Positions 34,281 through 43,417 are shown, numbered from the stretch's first letter. The stretch is DNA of 64,000 nt from Brumimicrobium sp. (GCA_023957385.1 JAMLGZ010000001.1:186001-250000), one strand, 5' to 3'. A program made the numbers and translations. Notes: generated by a model from the letters alone, not told the origin.

Positions 34281-34697
34281 TTATCGTAAAGATTGTTTGG
34301 TATTGGACTTTTTTTTAATACTTATTTTTAGCTCCTTTTCTGCAATTTCAATCATTGTTTCATACGCAGTGGCTCTTAGTTCAGAGCTGACTAGTGCCTT
34401 TTCTAGCTGTTTAATTTTTTCCTTTAATTGAGTTACTTCTACCGATTCTTTGGCTTTGTTGCTCATAGCTAGTGTTTTAGTCGAAACAAATTTAACTCTT
34501 TTCTCTGGAACTTGGTAACCTAGTTGACGCATCCAATTTAAAAGATAACCTTTTTCATGTTCTTGACCGGTATATTTATACCAGATTTCTCTTTTAGTAC
34601 AATCTGATTGAAGATATTCTTCAATGATTTGCCTCCGTTCTTCTAAATTAAATTCTCCCGAAGATTTTAGTCCTAAATTGACTTTACTTTTTTGCAT
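34281..34697 (-). CDS. IS3-family transposase OrfA
   Basis: The 138-residue partner of OrfB. It has a helix-turn-helix (EERRQIIEEYLQSDCTKREI) for binding the element ends and a C-terminal coiled coil (VEVTQLKEKIKQLEKALVSS) with leucine spacing, as in the IS3 OrfA proteins. It starts 35 bases inside the right end, directly after the GTTTACACTTTTT copy that may hold its promoter. Confidence 0.88.
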   Translation of the reverse strand: MQKSKVNLGLKSSGEFNLEERRQIIEEYLQSDCTKREIWYKYTGQEHEKGYLLNWMRQLGYQVPEKRVKFVSTKTLAMSNKAKESVEVTQLKEKIKQLEKALVSSELRATAYETMIEIAEKELKISIKKKSNTKQSLR

Positions 34698-34749
34698 TGT
34701 TTACACTTTTTATGGTTAATAAATGTGTAAACCTATTTCAGGACAAGAC

Positions 34750-34943
34750 ATCTCACCTTCTTTCCTTAACGTGGATTGTTAGTCTTCAGCGACCGGAATC
34801 TCACCTTCTTTCCATAACGGTGATTGTTAGCCCTAAGCGCACGATAATCTCACCCTCTTCCCTTAACAAGGATTGTTAGTCTTCAGCGAACGATAATCTC
34901 ACCCTCTTCCCTTAACATGGATTGTTAGTCTTCAGCGAACGGA
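34750..34943. repeat. Tandem array of four 48-49 bp repeats
   Basis: Four imperfect units start at 34750, 34798, 34847 and 34896. Each begins ATCTCACC(T/C)TCTT and continues with GATTGTTAGTCTTCAGCGA. The last two units are nearly identical. The CAGCGAACGGAAT end also occurs on the other side of the IS3 element at about 33106, so the element seems to have landed at the edge of such repeats. Bases 34944-35088 carry no other feature. Confidence 0.85.
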
Positions 34944-35088
34944 ATTTATTCACTTGCTATAACCGTTGTTTGGTATTCTGACATTACAATCTGTATTTAT
35001 TCTAATTACGAAACAAGTTATTTTAGGTAATTAACATAGGTTATTTAACAAAATGATTATATGATTCATTATAAATCTATCAAATTTT

Positions 35089-35096
35089 TAATTTTG
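35089..35096 (+). promoter_or_regulatory. Candidate -7 box for prfB
   Basis: TAATTTTG matches TAnnTTTG and ends nine bases before the prfB ATG, so the mRNA leader would be only a few bases long. Confidence 0.45.
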
Positions 35097-35104
35097 CTCC
35101 TAAT

Positions 35105-36187
35105 ATGGTAAATAACGACCAAATAAAGGAATTACAAAAAAGAATAGATCAATTATTCTTATATCTCTCTATTGATGATAAAAAGAGAGAACTTCATGAA
35201 AATGAATTAAAAACACAAGATCCTACTTTTTGGGATGATCCTAAGAAGGCAGAAGTTATTCTAAAAAAGAATAGACAATTAAAATTTTGGATAGAATCTT
35301 CCCAAAACTTGAAATCGAAAACGGAGGATTTAGAAGTATTAATTGAGTTCTATAACGATGGATCTGGGGCAGAAGAAGAAATTGATGAAGCTTATGCAGA
35401 TATTTTACAAGAACTAGAAGAGTTAGAGTTAAAAAACATGCTTTCTAGTGAAGAAGATAATTTAAGTGCTGTTCTTCAAATTACTGCTGGAGCGGGAGGT
35501 ACAGAAAGCTGTGATTGGGCAAGTATGCTCATGCGTATGTATATCATGTGGGGTGAAAAGAATGGATATAAGATAAAAGAAATTAATTACCATGAAGGAG
35601 ATATCGCTGGTATTAAAACGGTTACGCTTGAGTTTGAAGGTGGATTTGCTTTTGGTTATTTAAAAGGAGAAAATGGGGTACATCGCTTGGTACGTGTTTC
35701 CCCTTTTGATGCGAATGCTAAACGACATACTTCTTTTGTTTCTGTATATGTATATCCTTTGGTTGATGATTCTATTGAGATAGCAATAAATCCATCAGAC
35801 ATTACGTTTGAAACTTTTAGATCTGGAGGTGCTGGAGGACAAAACGTAAATAAAGTTGAAACAGCCGTGAGATTGAGACATGCTCCTTCGGGGATTATAA
35901 TTGAAAACTCTGAAACAAGGTCGCAATTGAATAATAAAGAAAAAGCATTACAACTCTTAAAGTCTCAGTTATATGAATTAGAATTGAAAAAACGAACTGA
36001 AAAGAGAGATGCTATTGAAGCAGAGAAAAAGAATATTGAGTGGGGATCACAAATTCGAAGCTATGTATTAGATGATAGACGGGTGAAAGACCATAGAACA
36101 GGATATACAGTTAATGAGCCTGAAAAAGTATTGAACGGTGAATTAGATGGCTTTTTAAAAGCTTATTTAATGCAGTATAGTTCATAA
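35105..36187 (+). CDS. prfB: Peptide chain release factor 2
   Basis: RF2 reads UGA and UAA stop codons and triggers peptide release. The 360-residue protein has the GGQ catalytic loop ([20 protein letters not shown]) and the SPF stop-recognition motif ([15 protein letters not shown]), which separates it from RF1 (PxT). The N-terminus runs straight through the region where many bacteria have the programmed +1 frameshift ([11 protein letters not shown]), with no in-frame UGA, so autoregulation by frameshifting is absent here. The gene stands alone with its own promoter-like box. Confidence 0.95.
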   Translation: MVNNDQIKELQKRIDQLFLYLSIDDKKRELHENELKTQDPTFWDDPKKAEVILKKNRQLKFWIESSQNLKSKTEDLEVLIEFYNDGSGAEEEIDEAYADILQELEELELKNMLSSEEDNLSAVLQITAGAGGTESCDWASMLMRMYIMWGEKNGYKIKEINYHEGDIAGIKTVTLEFEGGFAFGYLKGENGVHRLVRVSPFDANAKRHTSFVSVYVYPLVDDSIEIAINPSDITFETFRSGGAGGQNVNKVETAVRLRHAPSGIIIENSETRSQLNNKEKALQLLKSQLYELELKKRTEKRDAIEAEKKNIEWGSQIRSYVLDDRRVKDHRTGYTVNEPEKVLNGELDGFLKAYLMQYSS

Positions 36188-36251
36188 TTTATCATAAAAA
36201 ATTTGGCAATTAGTATAGGAAGCAATACTTTAATAAAATAAAAATAAAATT

Positions 36252-37217
36252 ATGTCTGAGAATCTTCAACAAACAAACAAGTCTAGTGCAGGAGTATGGA
36301 TATTAATTACCATTTTAGCACTTCTTATTGCTGGCGTCTTAGGGTGGATGTATTCTAAAGAAGCAAGAGCGTATGAAAATTGTCAGACGACTAATGCTCA
36401 GTTTGAATTGGAAATGCAAGCGATGAATGAAGCTCTTTCCGGATATATTGATGGTGCAACCATGGATTTAAAAAAGGACTTTGCACAAATGTTATCCACC
36501 TATGATAAATTGATGGAAAAAGATGCATCTATGACAGATAGCCTTCAGATACAGAAAGATAGTATCCAAAGATTATTGAGTTCATTACAAGATACTAGAA
36601 ATAGAAGTTATTATGAAATTAATCAATTGAAAAAACGGAATGAACGTTTACGTGAAATTATGAATCATTACTTGGTGACTATTGACTCTTTGAATACGTT
36701 AAATGTGAATTTAACCTCTCAATTAGATAAAACTTCTACCCAGTTGAAAGAAACAACTACTGAGCGTGACAAACTACGTGAAATTAATGAACAGAGCGCA
36801 GAATTACTAACTAAAGGAGCGCAATTGAGTGCATTTAATTTTGTAACGGAGGCGCAAAAATATAAATCTGCTGGTGCAGGCACAAAAGGTGTGAATAAGG
36901 CAAATAAAGTAGAGGTGATTACTTGTACTTTCACTATTGGAGAAAACAAGATAGCACGAACAGGTAATAAGATGATTTATTTGCAAATCACTGATCCAAA
37001 CGGGCAGGTGCTTTATAAACGCCCAAATGATGTAGTACAAGTTGCAGGAAGTGAAATCCTTTATTCTGGAAAACGAGAAATTAATTATCAAGGACAATTG
37101 ATAGATATGACCATTGTATATAATCTAGAAGGAAAAGAAATTCCAAGTGGTAATTATACCGTGAAGATTTTTGCAGATGGTGCTCTGATTGGCAAAGATA
37201 CTTTTACCTTAAAGTAA
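36252..37217 (+). CDS. Membrane-anchored coiled-coil protein, unknown function
   Basis: A 321-residue protein with one membrane helix (residues 14-30, VWILITILALLIAGVLG), a long coiled coil (about 40-185, with LKKRNERLREIMNHYL and DKLREINEQS), and a C-terminal beta-sandwich-like domain (about 210-321, VITCTFTIGENKIARTG to NYTVKIFADGALIGKDTFTL). The architecture is that of Bacteroidota envelope proteins of unknown role. The end domain looks like an Ig/Big-type fold. I recognise no named family. It is 64 bases after prfB and is followed by a terminator. Confidence 0.8.
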   Translation: MSENLQQTNKSSAGVWILITILALLIAGVLGWMYSKEARAYENCQTTNAQFELEMQAMNEALSGYIDGATMDLKKDFAQMLSTYDKLMEKDASMTDSLQIQKDSIQRLLSSLQDTRNRSYYEINQLKKRNERLREIMNHYLVTIDSLNTLNVNLTSQLDKTSTQLKETTTERDKLREINEQSAELLTKGAQLSAFNFVTEAQKYKSAGAGTKGVNKANKVEVITCTFTIGENKIARTGNKMIYLQITDPNGQVLYKRPNDVVQVAGSEILYSGKREINYQGQLIDMTIVYNLEGKEIPSGNYTVKIFADGALIGKDTFTLK

Positions 37218-37234
37218 ATAAGGGAGGCTATCTC

Positions 37235-37256
37235 AAAACTTCGGGAAGTTTTTTTT
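37235..37256 (+). terminator. Rho-independent terminator
   Basis: AAAACTT, loop CGGG, AAGTTTT followed by a run of T, 18 bases after the stop of the coiled-coil protein gene. Confidence 0.8.
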
Positions 37257-37543
37257 AAATAGTCATTTTTAGAAGCAAATGTAGAAAGGATGGGCAAGTT
37301 CTAGTGTTCTCTCACCAAATTGAATATAAGAATCCCCCCGTTTATTTGGAGTATAGGTGTCCTCCCCCCAACCCCCTCCTAAGGGGGAGTAGGGTACCGA
37401 TAGCTTTCGGAGTGTTTAATTCTTTTTGAGAAGTCACTTTAAATGATGCTATCTATCCTTAATTTTCTCCTTTCAAATAATTATTCAGGAAATGTGTCTC
37501 TTACAAGTTTTGAATTGCTTATTTTTACAAAAAATAAAACAAA
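37257..37543. other. Intergenic region with a C/G-rich palindrome and a dispersed repeat
   Basis: Nearly 290 bases without a gene. At about 37362-37388 a CCCCCTCC/GGGGGAG palindrome stands out. At 37395-37410 TACCGATAGCTTTCGG is a decayed copy of the 18-base palindrome found twice around the SpoIIE genes at 60-62 kb. No clear promoter was found for the aminotransferase. Confidence 0.6.
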
Positions 37544-38809
37544 ATGCAGGAGTTAAAAGTATCAAAGTTAGCAGATCAATTGATTGGTTCTGAAATTATT
37601 AAACTTTCGGGAGAAGTTAATAAGTTAATTGGACAAGGAGAGAAAATTTTTAATCTTACGATTGGTGATTTTAACCCTAACTATTTCCCTATTCCTGATG
37701 AGTTAAAAGCAGAAATTTTAAAAGCATATCAAAGTAATATAACAAATTATCCAGCTGCAAATGGTGTTATAGAATTGAGGAATGCGGTTTCTGCCTTTCA
37801 AAAGAGAAGAGCTGGAGTTACATATACTTCAGATGAAATATTAATCTCGGGTGGTGCTAGACCTATTATTTATAGTGTTTATGCCACACTTGTTGACCCA
37901 AATGATACGGTTGTTTTTGCAGTTCCATCTTGGAATAATAATCACTATACATATTTAAATCAAGCAAAATCGGTAGTTATTGAAGGGAAACCAGAAAATA
38001 ATTTTATGCCTTCAGCTGTTGATATTAAGCCTTATGTTAAAGAGGCTACTCTAATTGCACTTTGTTCTCCACAAAATCCAACAGGAACTGTATTTACAAA
38101 AGAAGGATTGGAAGAAATTTGTGATTTAATCTTGGCAGAAAATCATAGAAGAGATGAGCAAACAAAACCGCTCTATTTATTATTTGATGAAATTTATTGG
38201 GAACTCATGATGGATGGTGTTGAACACTATAACCCAGTAAAATTGCGTCCTGAGATGAAGAATTATACCATTTTTGTTGATGGTATCTCTAAATCATTAT
38301 CTGCAACTGGTATTCGAGTTGGTTGGGGAATGGGTCCAGAAAAGGTGATTTCTAAGATGAAATCATTATTAACGCATGTAGGTGCTTGGGCGCCTAAAGC
38401 AGAACAAATTGCAACTGCCAATTTTCTATTGAATGAAAACGCGTATGACCAATTTATTAGCGAGCAAAGAAGTAAGATTAATCTTAGATTAAATGGACTA
38501 TACAAAGGGTTAAAATCATTACATACAAAAGGATTGAATATTGATGTGATAGCTCCACAAGGTGCAATTTACCTAACAATCAAGTTAGACCTTATTGGGA
38601 AAATGACCCCACAAGGAGAACGCTTATCAAATATGAAAGAAGTGTTTGAATATATTCTCAACCAAGCGAAGATAGCTCTTGTTCCATTCTATGCCTTTGG
38701 TACAAACCATGATTTACCTTGGTTTAGATTGTCTGTCGGAACTTTAGCTTTAGAGGATATTGATAAGATTATTGCCAACTTAGAAGAAGCTCTAGAGAAG
38801 TTATCCTAG
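37544..38809 (+). CDS. Class I/II PLP-dependent aminotransferase
   Basis: A 421-residue fold-type I aminotransferase, probably acting on aspartate or an aromatic amino acid. The PLP lysine is in VDGISKSLSATGIRVGW. The substrate and cofactor segments SGGARPIIYS, CSPQNPTGTVF (Asn-Pro ring contact) and LFDEIYWEL (Asp/Tyr pair) are present, and the C-terminal Arg in PWFRLSVGT binds the substrate carboxylate. The central extension around NHRRDEQTKPL is longer than in the Asp aminotransferases of proteobacteria. It stands alone; the substrate cannot be settled from sequence. Confidence 0.9.
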   Translation: MQELKVSKLADQLIGSEIIKLSGEVNKLIGQGEKIFNLTIGDFNPNYFPIPDELKAEILKAYQSNITNYPAANGVIELRNAVSAFQKRRAGVTYTSDEILISGGARPIIYSVYATLVDPNDTVVFAVPSWNNNHYTYLNQAKSVVIEGKPENNFMPSAVDIKPYVKEATLIALCSPQNPTGTVFTKEGLEEICDLILAENHRRDEQTKPLYLLFDEIYWELMMDGVEHYNPVKLRPEMKNYTIFVDGISKSLSATGIRVGWGMGPEKVISKMKSLLTHVGAWAPKAEQIATANFLLNENAYDQFISEQRSKINLRLNGLYKGLKSLHTKGLNIDVIAPQGAIYLTIKLDLIGKMTPQGERLSNMKEVFEYILNQAKIALVPFYAFGTNHDLPWFRLSVGTLALEDIDKIIANLEEALEKLS

Positions 38810-38860
38810 TATTTACTGGATTATTTTATTGATTTGTACTGAATTAGAATACTTTTTATC

Positions 38861-38868
38861 TATTTTTG
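38861..38868 (+). promoter_or_regulatory. Candidate -7 box for the polytopic membrane protein
   Basis: TATTTTTG matches TAnnTTTG, 17 bases before the proposed TTG start at 38885. A TTTG at 38833 could be the -33 box, but its spacing of 24 is long. Confidence 0.4.
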
Positions 38869-38884
38869 AATAAAACAAGAAGTA

Positions 38885-40219
38885 TTGAAACCAGCATTAT
38901 TCAGTTCTTTAGATATTATGATTGGAGCAGGATGGTTCTTAATTATCCTGACTGTCTTCCTGTTTATTTGGATGAATAATAAAGAAAAGGAGCACTATCG
39001 ATTCTTTCTCCCTGCTTTACTTTTCAAGTTATTTTTTGCCTTTTTCTTTGCTTTCGTTTATGTAAAAATCATGTATGATGGAGGAGACACTCTTGAGTAT
39101 TGGCAAGGAGCTTACAATCTCAATCAGTTATTTTGGGAAAATCCAATGCATTATTTCAATGAAATTCTACAAACCCCTTCTTTTTCAACATTAACAAAGT
39201 ACTTTAATCAAGAAACAGGTTATCCACCAGCTTGGATCTATAAAGAGCCTGAAAGTTTCTTTATCTCTAAGATTATTTCTGTTTTTACTTTTTTTACCTT
39301 CAATAGCTACATTGCTCTTTCTCTTATTTGTGGTACAATAATTTTCCTGAGTTCATGGAGAATGTTTGAATTCTTGCGTGAATTTGCTCCTACAAAATCA
39401 TGGATTATTGTGTTTGCATCCTTATTTATTCCTACTGTAGCTTTTTGGTGTTCAGGTATTTCTAAAGATACATTTGTTCTTGCTGCAGCCCAATATTGTA
39501 TAGTTATCTTATTGAGCTTTCTTCTTAAGAAGAAAAGTTTCTCTTTTAAAAATGTTGTATTACTCTTATTATCTTCATTTATACTCTATCGCACTAGAAA
39601 CTTTATGCTAGTTGCGATTTATGGCCCTTTCTTCTTGGTGTTTATTTTACGAATTATTAAAAAGATTGCACGAGACGTATTCTTTAGGACTATTCTAAAG
39701 TTTTTTACTGTTTTCATTTTTATGATTATAGCCTTTGTTTATCTTAATTATAATGAGAAAGAACTAAATAATAATCAGTTTATCCAAGAGGCAAATATTA
39801 AACAACAGGATTTTGCACAAAATTCTACCTATGGAGGAAAGCGTTATGATCTAGAAATTACAGATTACTCTTTAGTAGGCATGATTAAAGCGATACCTAT
39901 TTCTATAATTACTGCTTTTTATAGACCTTTTTTGTGGGAAGCAACTAGCCCTTTCTTACTTCTTAGTGGCATAGAAGGCTTGTTATTGATGTATTTTACA
40001 TTTAATTTTTTCTTTCGGTCTGGTAATATGATAAGACATTTCTCTTTTGTAGGAAATCAAGAACTTTTAGTTTTTGCACTTGTTTTCACATTAATTCTTG
40101 GATTCTTTGCGGGATATACTGCTGGCCTTTATAATGTACTTGTAAGATTTAAAGCGCCACTTATGACATTGTTGTTTATCTTCTTTTCGGCTAAATCAAT
40201 AAATAAGCAAGCTTTTTAA
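38885..40219 (+). CDS. Polytopic membrane protein, possible glycan polymerase or GT-C-like enzyme
   Basis: An integral membrane protein of 444 residues with about ten hydrophobic helices. After the first two helices comes an outside loop with MYDGGDTLEYWQGA and, later, GYPPAWIYKEPESFF, an acidic loop pattern like that of membrane glycosyltransferases of GT-C type or EpsG/Wzy-type polymerases. No definite signature confirms either. The start is a TTG at 38885, giving KPALFSSLDIMIGAGWFL; the first ATG (38918) would cut into the first helix. It stands alone and converges with porG, overlapping its end by four bases. Confidence 0.75.
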   Translation: MKPALFSSLDIMIGAGWFLIILTVFLFIWMNNKEKEHYRFFLPALLFKLFFAFFFAFVYVKIMYDGGDTLEYWQGAYNLNQLFWENPMHYFNEILQTPSFSTLTKYFNQETGYPPAWIYKEPESFFISKIISVFTFFTFNSYIALSLICGTIIFLSSWRMFEFLREFAPTKSWIIVFASLFIPTVAFWCSGISKDTFVLAAAQYCIVILLSFLLKKKSFSFKNVVLLLLSSFILYRTRNFMLVAIYGPFFLVFILRIIKKIARDVFFRTILKFFTVFIFMIIAFVYLNYNEKELNNNQFIQEANIKQQDFAQNSTYGGKRYDLEITDYSLVGMIKAIPISIITAFYRPFLWEATSPFLLLSGIEGLLLMYFTFNFFFRSGNMIRHFSFVGNQELLVFALVFTLILGFFAGYTAGLYNVLVRFKAPLMTLLFIFFSAKSINKQAF

Positions 40220-41052
40220 TAAAAGCAAGTATTTCCCTTTCCAAGTGAAAAGATAAAAGAGATTCCAAACATAGAATACCAATCTTTAGTTGCGGGATTT
40301 CCTCTTTTACCAGTCATTTTATAACCAGGATTCGAGCGATCGGAAAGTTCTGCAGCGATGTTTCCATTATACTTTGCCAATTCTTTTTTATCTATAAAAT
40401 CCCCACTCCCAACATCATCCAAATAATCAGTAAATGTTTTTCGTAAACCATATTCTAGCGCAATTGCAGCTTTATGTCCTAAGTTAAATTTAAAACCTAT
40501 TCCAAAAGGAATGGCAAATTGTATGAGAGGATATGATTTTTTATTTGAGAGTTTACTGTTTTGACCTTCTGTACCTATAGTTTGTAGATGAACCATCTCT
40601 CCTTTATAGGTCGTACGGGGATCCATCCTAAAAATAGCTGCTTCAATAAATAAATAAGGAGAAAAGAAATATTTAGTATTCCCCAGACGATAATTCAAAT
40701 AATTAAATTCTATCCCTCCAGCTAATTCAAAAATATCGGAATGGAAAGAAAGGTTTCGAGCCCTCAATGAAGCATCTTTTGCGTCAGCATCACTTCCTGC
40801 TACACGACCATAACTAAACGTTCCTCTTGCTTCTAGTCTTGAGTTAATATGGTATTTGTATATAAGTGTTGCTGATGGCCCTGTACGTTTATTAAAATGA
40901 CCAAATGGATTCAAATCTCCAATATAGTAGCTTCCTCCAAGCATCAAACCAATATATGATTCTGATTTGAAATTCTGAAGTTGAGCTTTAAGAGGAATGC
41001 TTCCAGTAAAACTCAAAACCATACATAATGCGATATAATGAAGCCTTTTCAT
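40216..41052 (-). CDS. PorG-like T9SS outer-membrane protein (DUF6089)
   Basis: A 278-residue exported beta-barrel protein. The signal peptide (1-23) ends in LKAQ. The body alternates amphipathic strands: YIGLMLGGSYYIGDLNPFGHF, an N-terminal motif of the DUF6089 family, then many aromatic strand ends and a final TKDWYSMFGISFIFSLGKGNTCF. DUF6089 includes PorG, an outer-membrane part of the type IX secretion machine. It follows nadK and the CBS gene in the order CBS-nadK-porG that I know from other Bacteroidota; the usual bamA downstream is absent here. Confidence 0.82.
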   Translation of the reverse strand: MKRLHYIALCMVLSFTGSIPLKAQLQNFKSESYIGLMLGGSYYIGDLNPFGHFNKRTGPSATLIYKYHINSRLEARGTFSYGRVAGSDADAKDASLRARNLSFHSDIFELAGGIEFNYLNYRLGNTKYFFSPYLFIEAAIFRMDPRTTYKGEMVHLQTIGTEGQNSKLSNKKSYPLIQFAIPFGIGFKFNLGHKAAIALEYGLRKTFTDYLDDVGSGDFIDKKELAKYNGNIAAELSDRSNPGYKMTGKRGNPATKDWYSMFGISFIFSLGKGNTCFY

Positions 41053-41068
41053 TTGTGGAAATTAACGA

Positions 41069-41076
41069 CAAAGATA
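41069..41076 (-). promoter_or_regulatory. Candidate -7 box for porG
   Basis: TATCTTTG on the minus strand, matching TAnnTTTG, 17 bases before the porG ATG and just beyond the nadK stop. Confidence 0.45.
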
Positions 41077-41088
41077 GAAATTTATTGC

Positions 41089-41970
41089 TTATTCATTGCG
41101 CTGATCTATTCCCCACATCATCTTATTGCGTATAGTAGTAAAGAAATCATTCTCACTAAGCTTAATCAGATTTACATCGAAATCTGCTTTTGTTATGATA
41201 ATTTCAGTTCCCGTCTTTACAGTCTTTGAACGAGAATCTAAAGTCATGAGAAAGTTTCGTTCTCTCCCCATGGTTTTTAACTTAATAGGAAGTTTATCCG
41301 GAACAATTAAAGGGCGCACATTGAGATTATGTGCAGCAATGGGAGTAAGAAAAAGCACACCACTTCCTGGGCTAATAATAGGACCACCACAGCTTAAGCT
41401 ATATGCTGTAGAACCTGTAGGTGTACCTACCAGCAAACCATCTGCCCAATAAGAATTTAAATAATCATTATCTAAATAAGCTTCTATGATAATCATGGAA
41501 GAATTGTCTTTCTTATGTACGGCTAATTCATTCAGAGCAAAATTTTGATCCTCAAAGATGTTTTCTTCCGTTTCTACTTTGATCAGAGTTCTTTTCTGAT
41601 GAGTGTATTTCTTTTTTAGAATTTTTTCTATAGTCAGTTCAAAATCTGAAGTGTTTGTATCTGCCAAAAATCCTAATCTTCCTGTGTTAATACCTAAAAC
41701 AGGAACTCCACTGGCGCGAACATAAGCTACGCATTGAAGAAAAGTTCCATCTCCACCAATGCTTATTGCTAAGTCAATGCCTGAATAGAAATCAGTATGT
41801 GATGTGAAAATCTGATATTTCTTTTTTAGTGAAAGAGTTATTTTCAGTTGCTCATAAAATTCTTTCTCCACAATGATATTCCAATGAAGCTCTTCCATCC
41901 TTTTCAAAAAGAGTTCGAAGAAGGGAATATCATTTTTTGCTATTTTGCGTGCATATATGGCAACATTCAT
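41089..41970 (-). CDS. nadK: NAD kinase
   Basis: A 293-residue enzyme that makes NADP from NAD and ATP. The nucleotide-binding motif GGDGTFLQ and the following GVPVLGINTGRLGFLAD, the NE segment (FALNELAVHK) and the substrate loop LLVGTPTGSTAYSLSCGGPI are all intact. Length is that of bacterial NadK. It starts two bases after the CBS-domain gene ends and is followed by porG after 36 bases, so the three are likely one operon with a second promoter before porG. Confidence 0.95.
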   Translation of the reverse strand: MNVAIYARKIAKNDIPFFELFLKRMEELHWNIIVEKEFYEQLKITLSLKKKYQIFTSHTDFYSGIDLAISIGGDGTFLQCVAYVRASGVPVLGINTGRLGFLADTNTSDFELTIEKILKKKYTHQKRTLIKVETEENIFEDQNFALNELAVHKKDNSSMIIIEAYLDNDYLNSYWADGLLVGTPTGSTAYSLSCGGPIISPGSGVLFLTPIAAHNLNVRPLIVPDKLPIKLKTMGRERNFLMTLDSRSKTVKTGTEIIITKADFDVNLIKLSENDFFTTIRNKMMWGIDQRNE

Positions 41971-41972
41971 AT

Positions 41973-42647
41973 CTAAATTTTAAGATAGTTCATCAATTCA
42001 TCGTACCTGTCTTTCAAATCATCATCATAGCTATTACGTTGAAAACTTGCTTTTATAGTGTAGTCGTATCTAATAAGTGCTTTTATAATACTACCTAATT
42101 CAATACGGTTAATTTTAAGTGTAAGTTCTACTTTATTAGAAGATGGACTTGATGTAATAAAAGAACTTAATACTTTAGCATTCTCACTTTCAATGATTTG
42201 AGATATATGAGCTAAAGAATAATCTAACATATTAATTTCCAATATAATGATTCCACCTTGTTCTTTAATTGCTCCTGTATCTGCTAATTTATGTAATAAA
42301 TGGACAACACTTATGCAACCTAAGTAATTCTCTTTATCATCTAGTACGGGAACAACAGATAAATTATCCATAGAGGCAATATTCAATACTTCATAGATAT
42401 GTGAGGTTCCTTTTACATAGGGTCTTGGTAAATGATCAAACAATTCAGTTAATTGTTTAGATAAATCAGACTGATTTAGTAAATCATTTTCTGACAATAC
42501 CCCTACAAAATTTTGTTTTTTTAATACTGGCAAATGATTAACCTTCAAATCGGCCATTATTTGTAATGCTTTCTCTCCTTTATCTGTATGTTTTAAAGGA
42601 ACAATTTCTTCTGATATTAATTCAATTCCATTCATTCTATCTGCCAA
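41973..42647 (-). CDS. CBS-domain protein with C-terminal ACT-like region
   Basis: A soluble protein of 224 residues with two CBS motifs (about 15-65, VNHLPVLKKQNFVGVLSEND, and 70-125, NLSVVPVLDDKENYLGCIS), which usually bind adenine nucleotides and sense energy state. The C-terminal part (about 130-200, GGIIILEINMLDYSLAHISQ and VELTLKINR) is arranged like an ACT domain. It is the first gene of the CBS-nadK-porG group and divergent from pdxJ. Regulation of NAD kinase is an attractive but unproven idea. Confidence 0.87.
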   Translation of the reverse strand: MADRMNGIELISEEIVPLKHTDKGEKALQIMADLKVNHLPVLKKQNFVGVLSENDLLNQSDLSKQLTELFDHLPRPYVKGTSHIYEVLNIASMDNLSVVPVLDDKENYLGCISVVHLLHKLADTGAIKEQGGIIILEINMLDYSLAHISQIIESENAKVLSSFITSSPSSNKVELTLKINRIELGSIIKALIRYDYTIKASFQRNSYDDDLKDRYDELMNYLKI

Positions 42648-42672
42648 TGTAGTAAATCTGCTTCAATGTATA

Positions 42673-42680
42673 TACCTTTG
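42673..42680 (+). promoter_or_regulatory. Candidate -7 box for pdxJ
   Basis: TACCTTTG matches TAnnTTTG, 21 bases before the pdxJ ATG, in the 53-base gap between divergent genes. Confidence 0.5.
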
Positions 42681-42700
42681 TAAACGTAAAAATTTATTGT

Positions 42701-43417
42701 ATGGGTACAAAGTTAAGTGTAAATATTAATAAAATAGCAACGATACGCAATGCAAGAGGAGGAAATGTGCCTAATGTCTGTCAAGTTGCAATTGATTGTG
42801 AAAAGTTTGGAGCTGAAGGAATTACAGTGCATCCACGCCCTGATGAACGTCATATCACCACGCAAGATGTATATGATTTAAAGAAGGTTGTAACAACAGA
42901 ATTTAATATTGAAGGTTATCCGGATGAGCGTTTTATGAAGATTATATCAGATATTCGCCCAGCACAAGCTACATTGGTGCCGGATCCTCCAGGAGTCTTA
43001 ACTTCCAATGCAGGTTGGGATACTGTAAAAAATAAAGAGAAACTCACCGAAATTTGTAAACAAATAAAGGCTATGGGAGTACGTGTTTCTATCTTTGTAG
43101 ATACCAATTTAGAGAATATCCGTGGTGCTAAGGAAGTGGGTACTGACCGCATTGAATTATATACTGAACCTTACGCGGATAACTATAAACAAAATAAGGA
43201 GGAGGCTGTTAAAGATTATATAAAAGCCGCAGAATTAGCACATGAATTAGGCTTGGGAATTAATGCGGGACATGATTTGAGCCAGGAAAATGTTCAATTT
43301 TTCAAGAATTCTTTACCGTATCTGGATGAGGTAAGTATTGGGCATGCACTAATTTCAGAAGCTTTGTATTTAGGATTGGAAACAACCATTCAGAATTATT
43401 TAAAATTGTTAGCATAA
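42701..43417 (+). CDS. pdxJ: Pyridoxine 5'-phosphate synthase
   Basis: PdxJ condenses 1-deoxyxylulose-5-phosphate with aminoacetone-3-phosphate to pyridoxine phosphate. The 238-residue TIM barrel shows [15 protein letters not shown] with the N-terminal Asn/Arg ligands, [13 protein letters not shown] with catalytic His/Arg, the Glu in [11 protein letters not shown], and [12 protein letters not shown] with the C-terminal His/Asp region and [13 protein letters not shown], the phosphate loop. Length is typical. Its stop overlaps the ATG of the downstream hydrolase (TAATG). Confidence 0.96.
   Translation: MGTKLSVNINKIATIRNARGGNVPNVCQVAIDCEKFGAEGITVHPRPDERHITTQDVYDLKKVVTTEFNIEGYPDERFMKIISDIRPAQATLVPDPPGVLTSNAGWDTVKNKEKLTEICKQIKAMGVRVSIFVDTNLENIRGAKEVGTDRIELYTEPYADNYKQNKEEAVKDYIKAAELAHELGLGINAGHDLSQENVQFFKNSLPYLDEVSIGHALISEALYLGLETTIQNYLKLLA

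Larger units (their letters stand above)
33125..34745 (-). mobile_element. IS3-family insertion sequence
   Basis: Two transposase genes lie between imperfect inverted repeats. The left end CGTCCTaAAAaAaGTTTACAC (from 33125) pairs with the right end, which read inward is TGTCCTgAAAtAgGTTTACAC (to 34745). Length is about 1.62 kb, somewhat long for IS3 because 240 bases of non-coding sequence lie after orfB. No clear target-site duplication was found. Genes look intact. Confidence 0.82.

Noticed and set aside
34278..34281. Programmed -1 frameshift between IS3 orfA and orfB
   Set aside because: The two genes are separated by two bases after a stop, so orfB has its own start and no overlap for slippage exists.
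34697..34879. A 60-codon frame through the 48-bp repeats
   Set aside because: It is simply the tandem repeat read in one frame.
34750..34943. CRISPR array
   Set aside because: The whole unit repeats without unique spacers, there are only four units, and no cas genes are nearby.
35105..35200. Programmed frameshift site in prfB
   Set aside because: No in-frame UGA or slippery CUU-UGA sequence occurs near codons 20-30.
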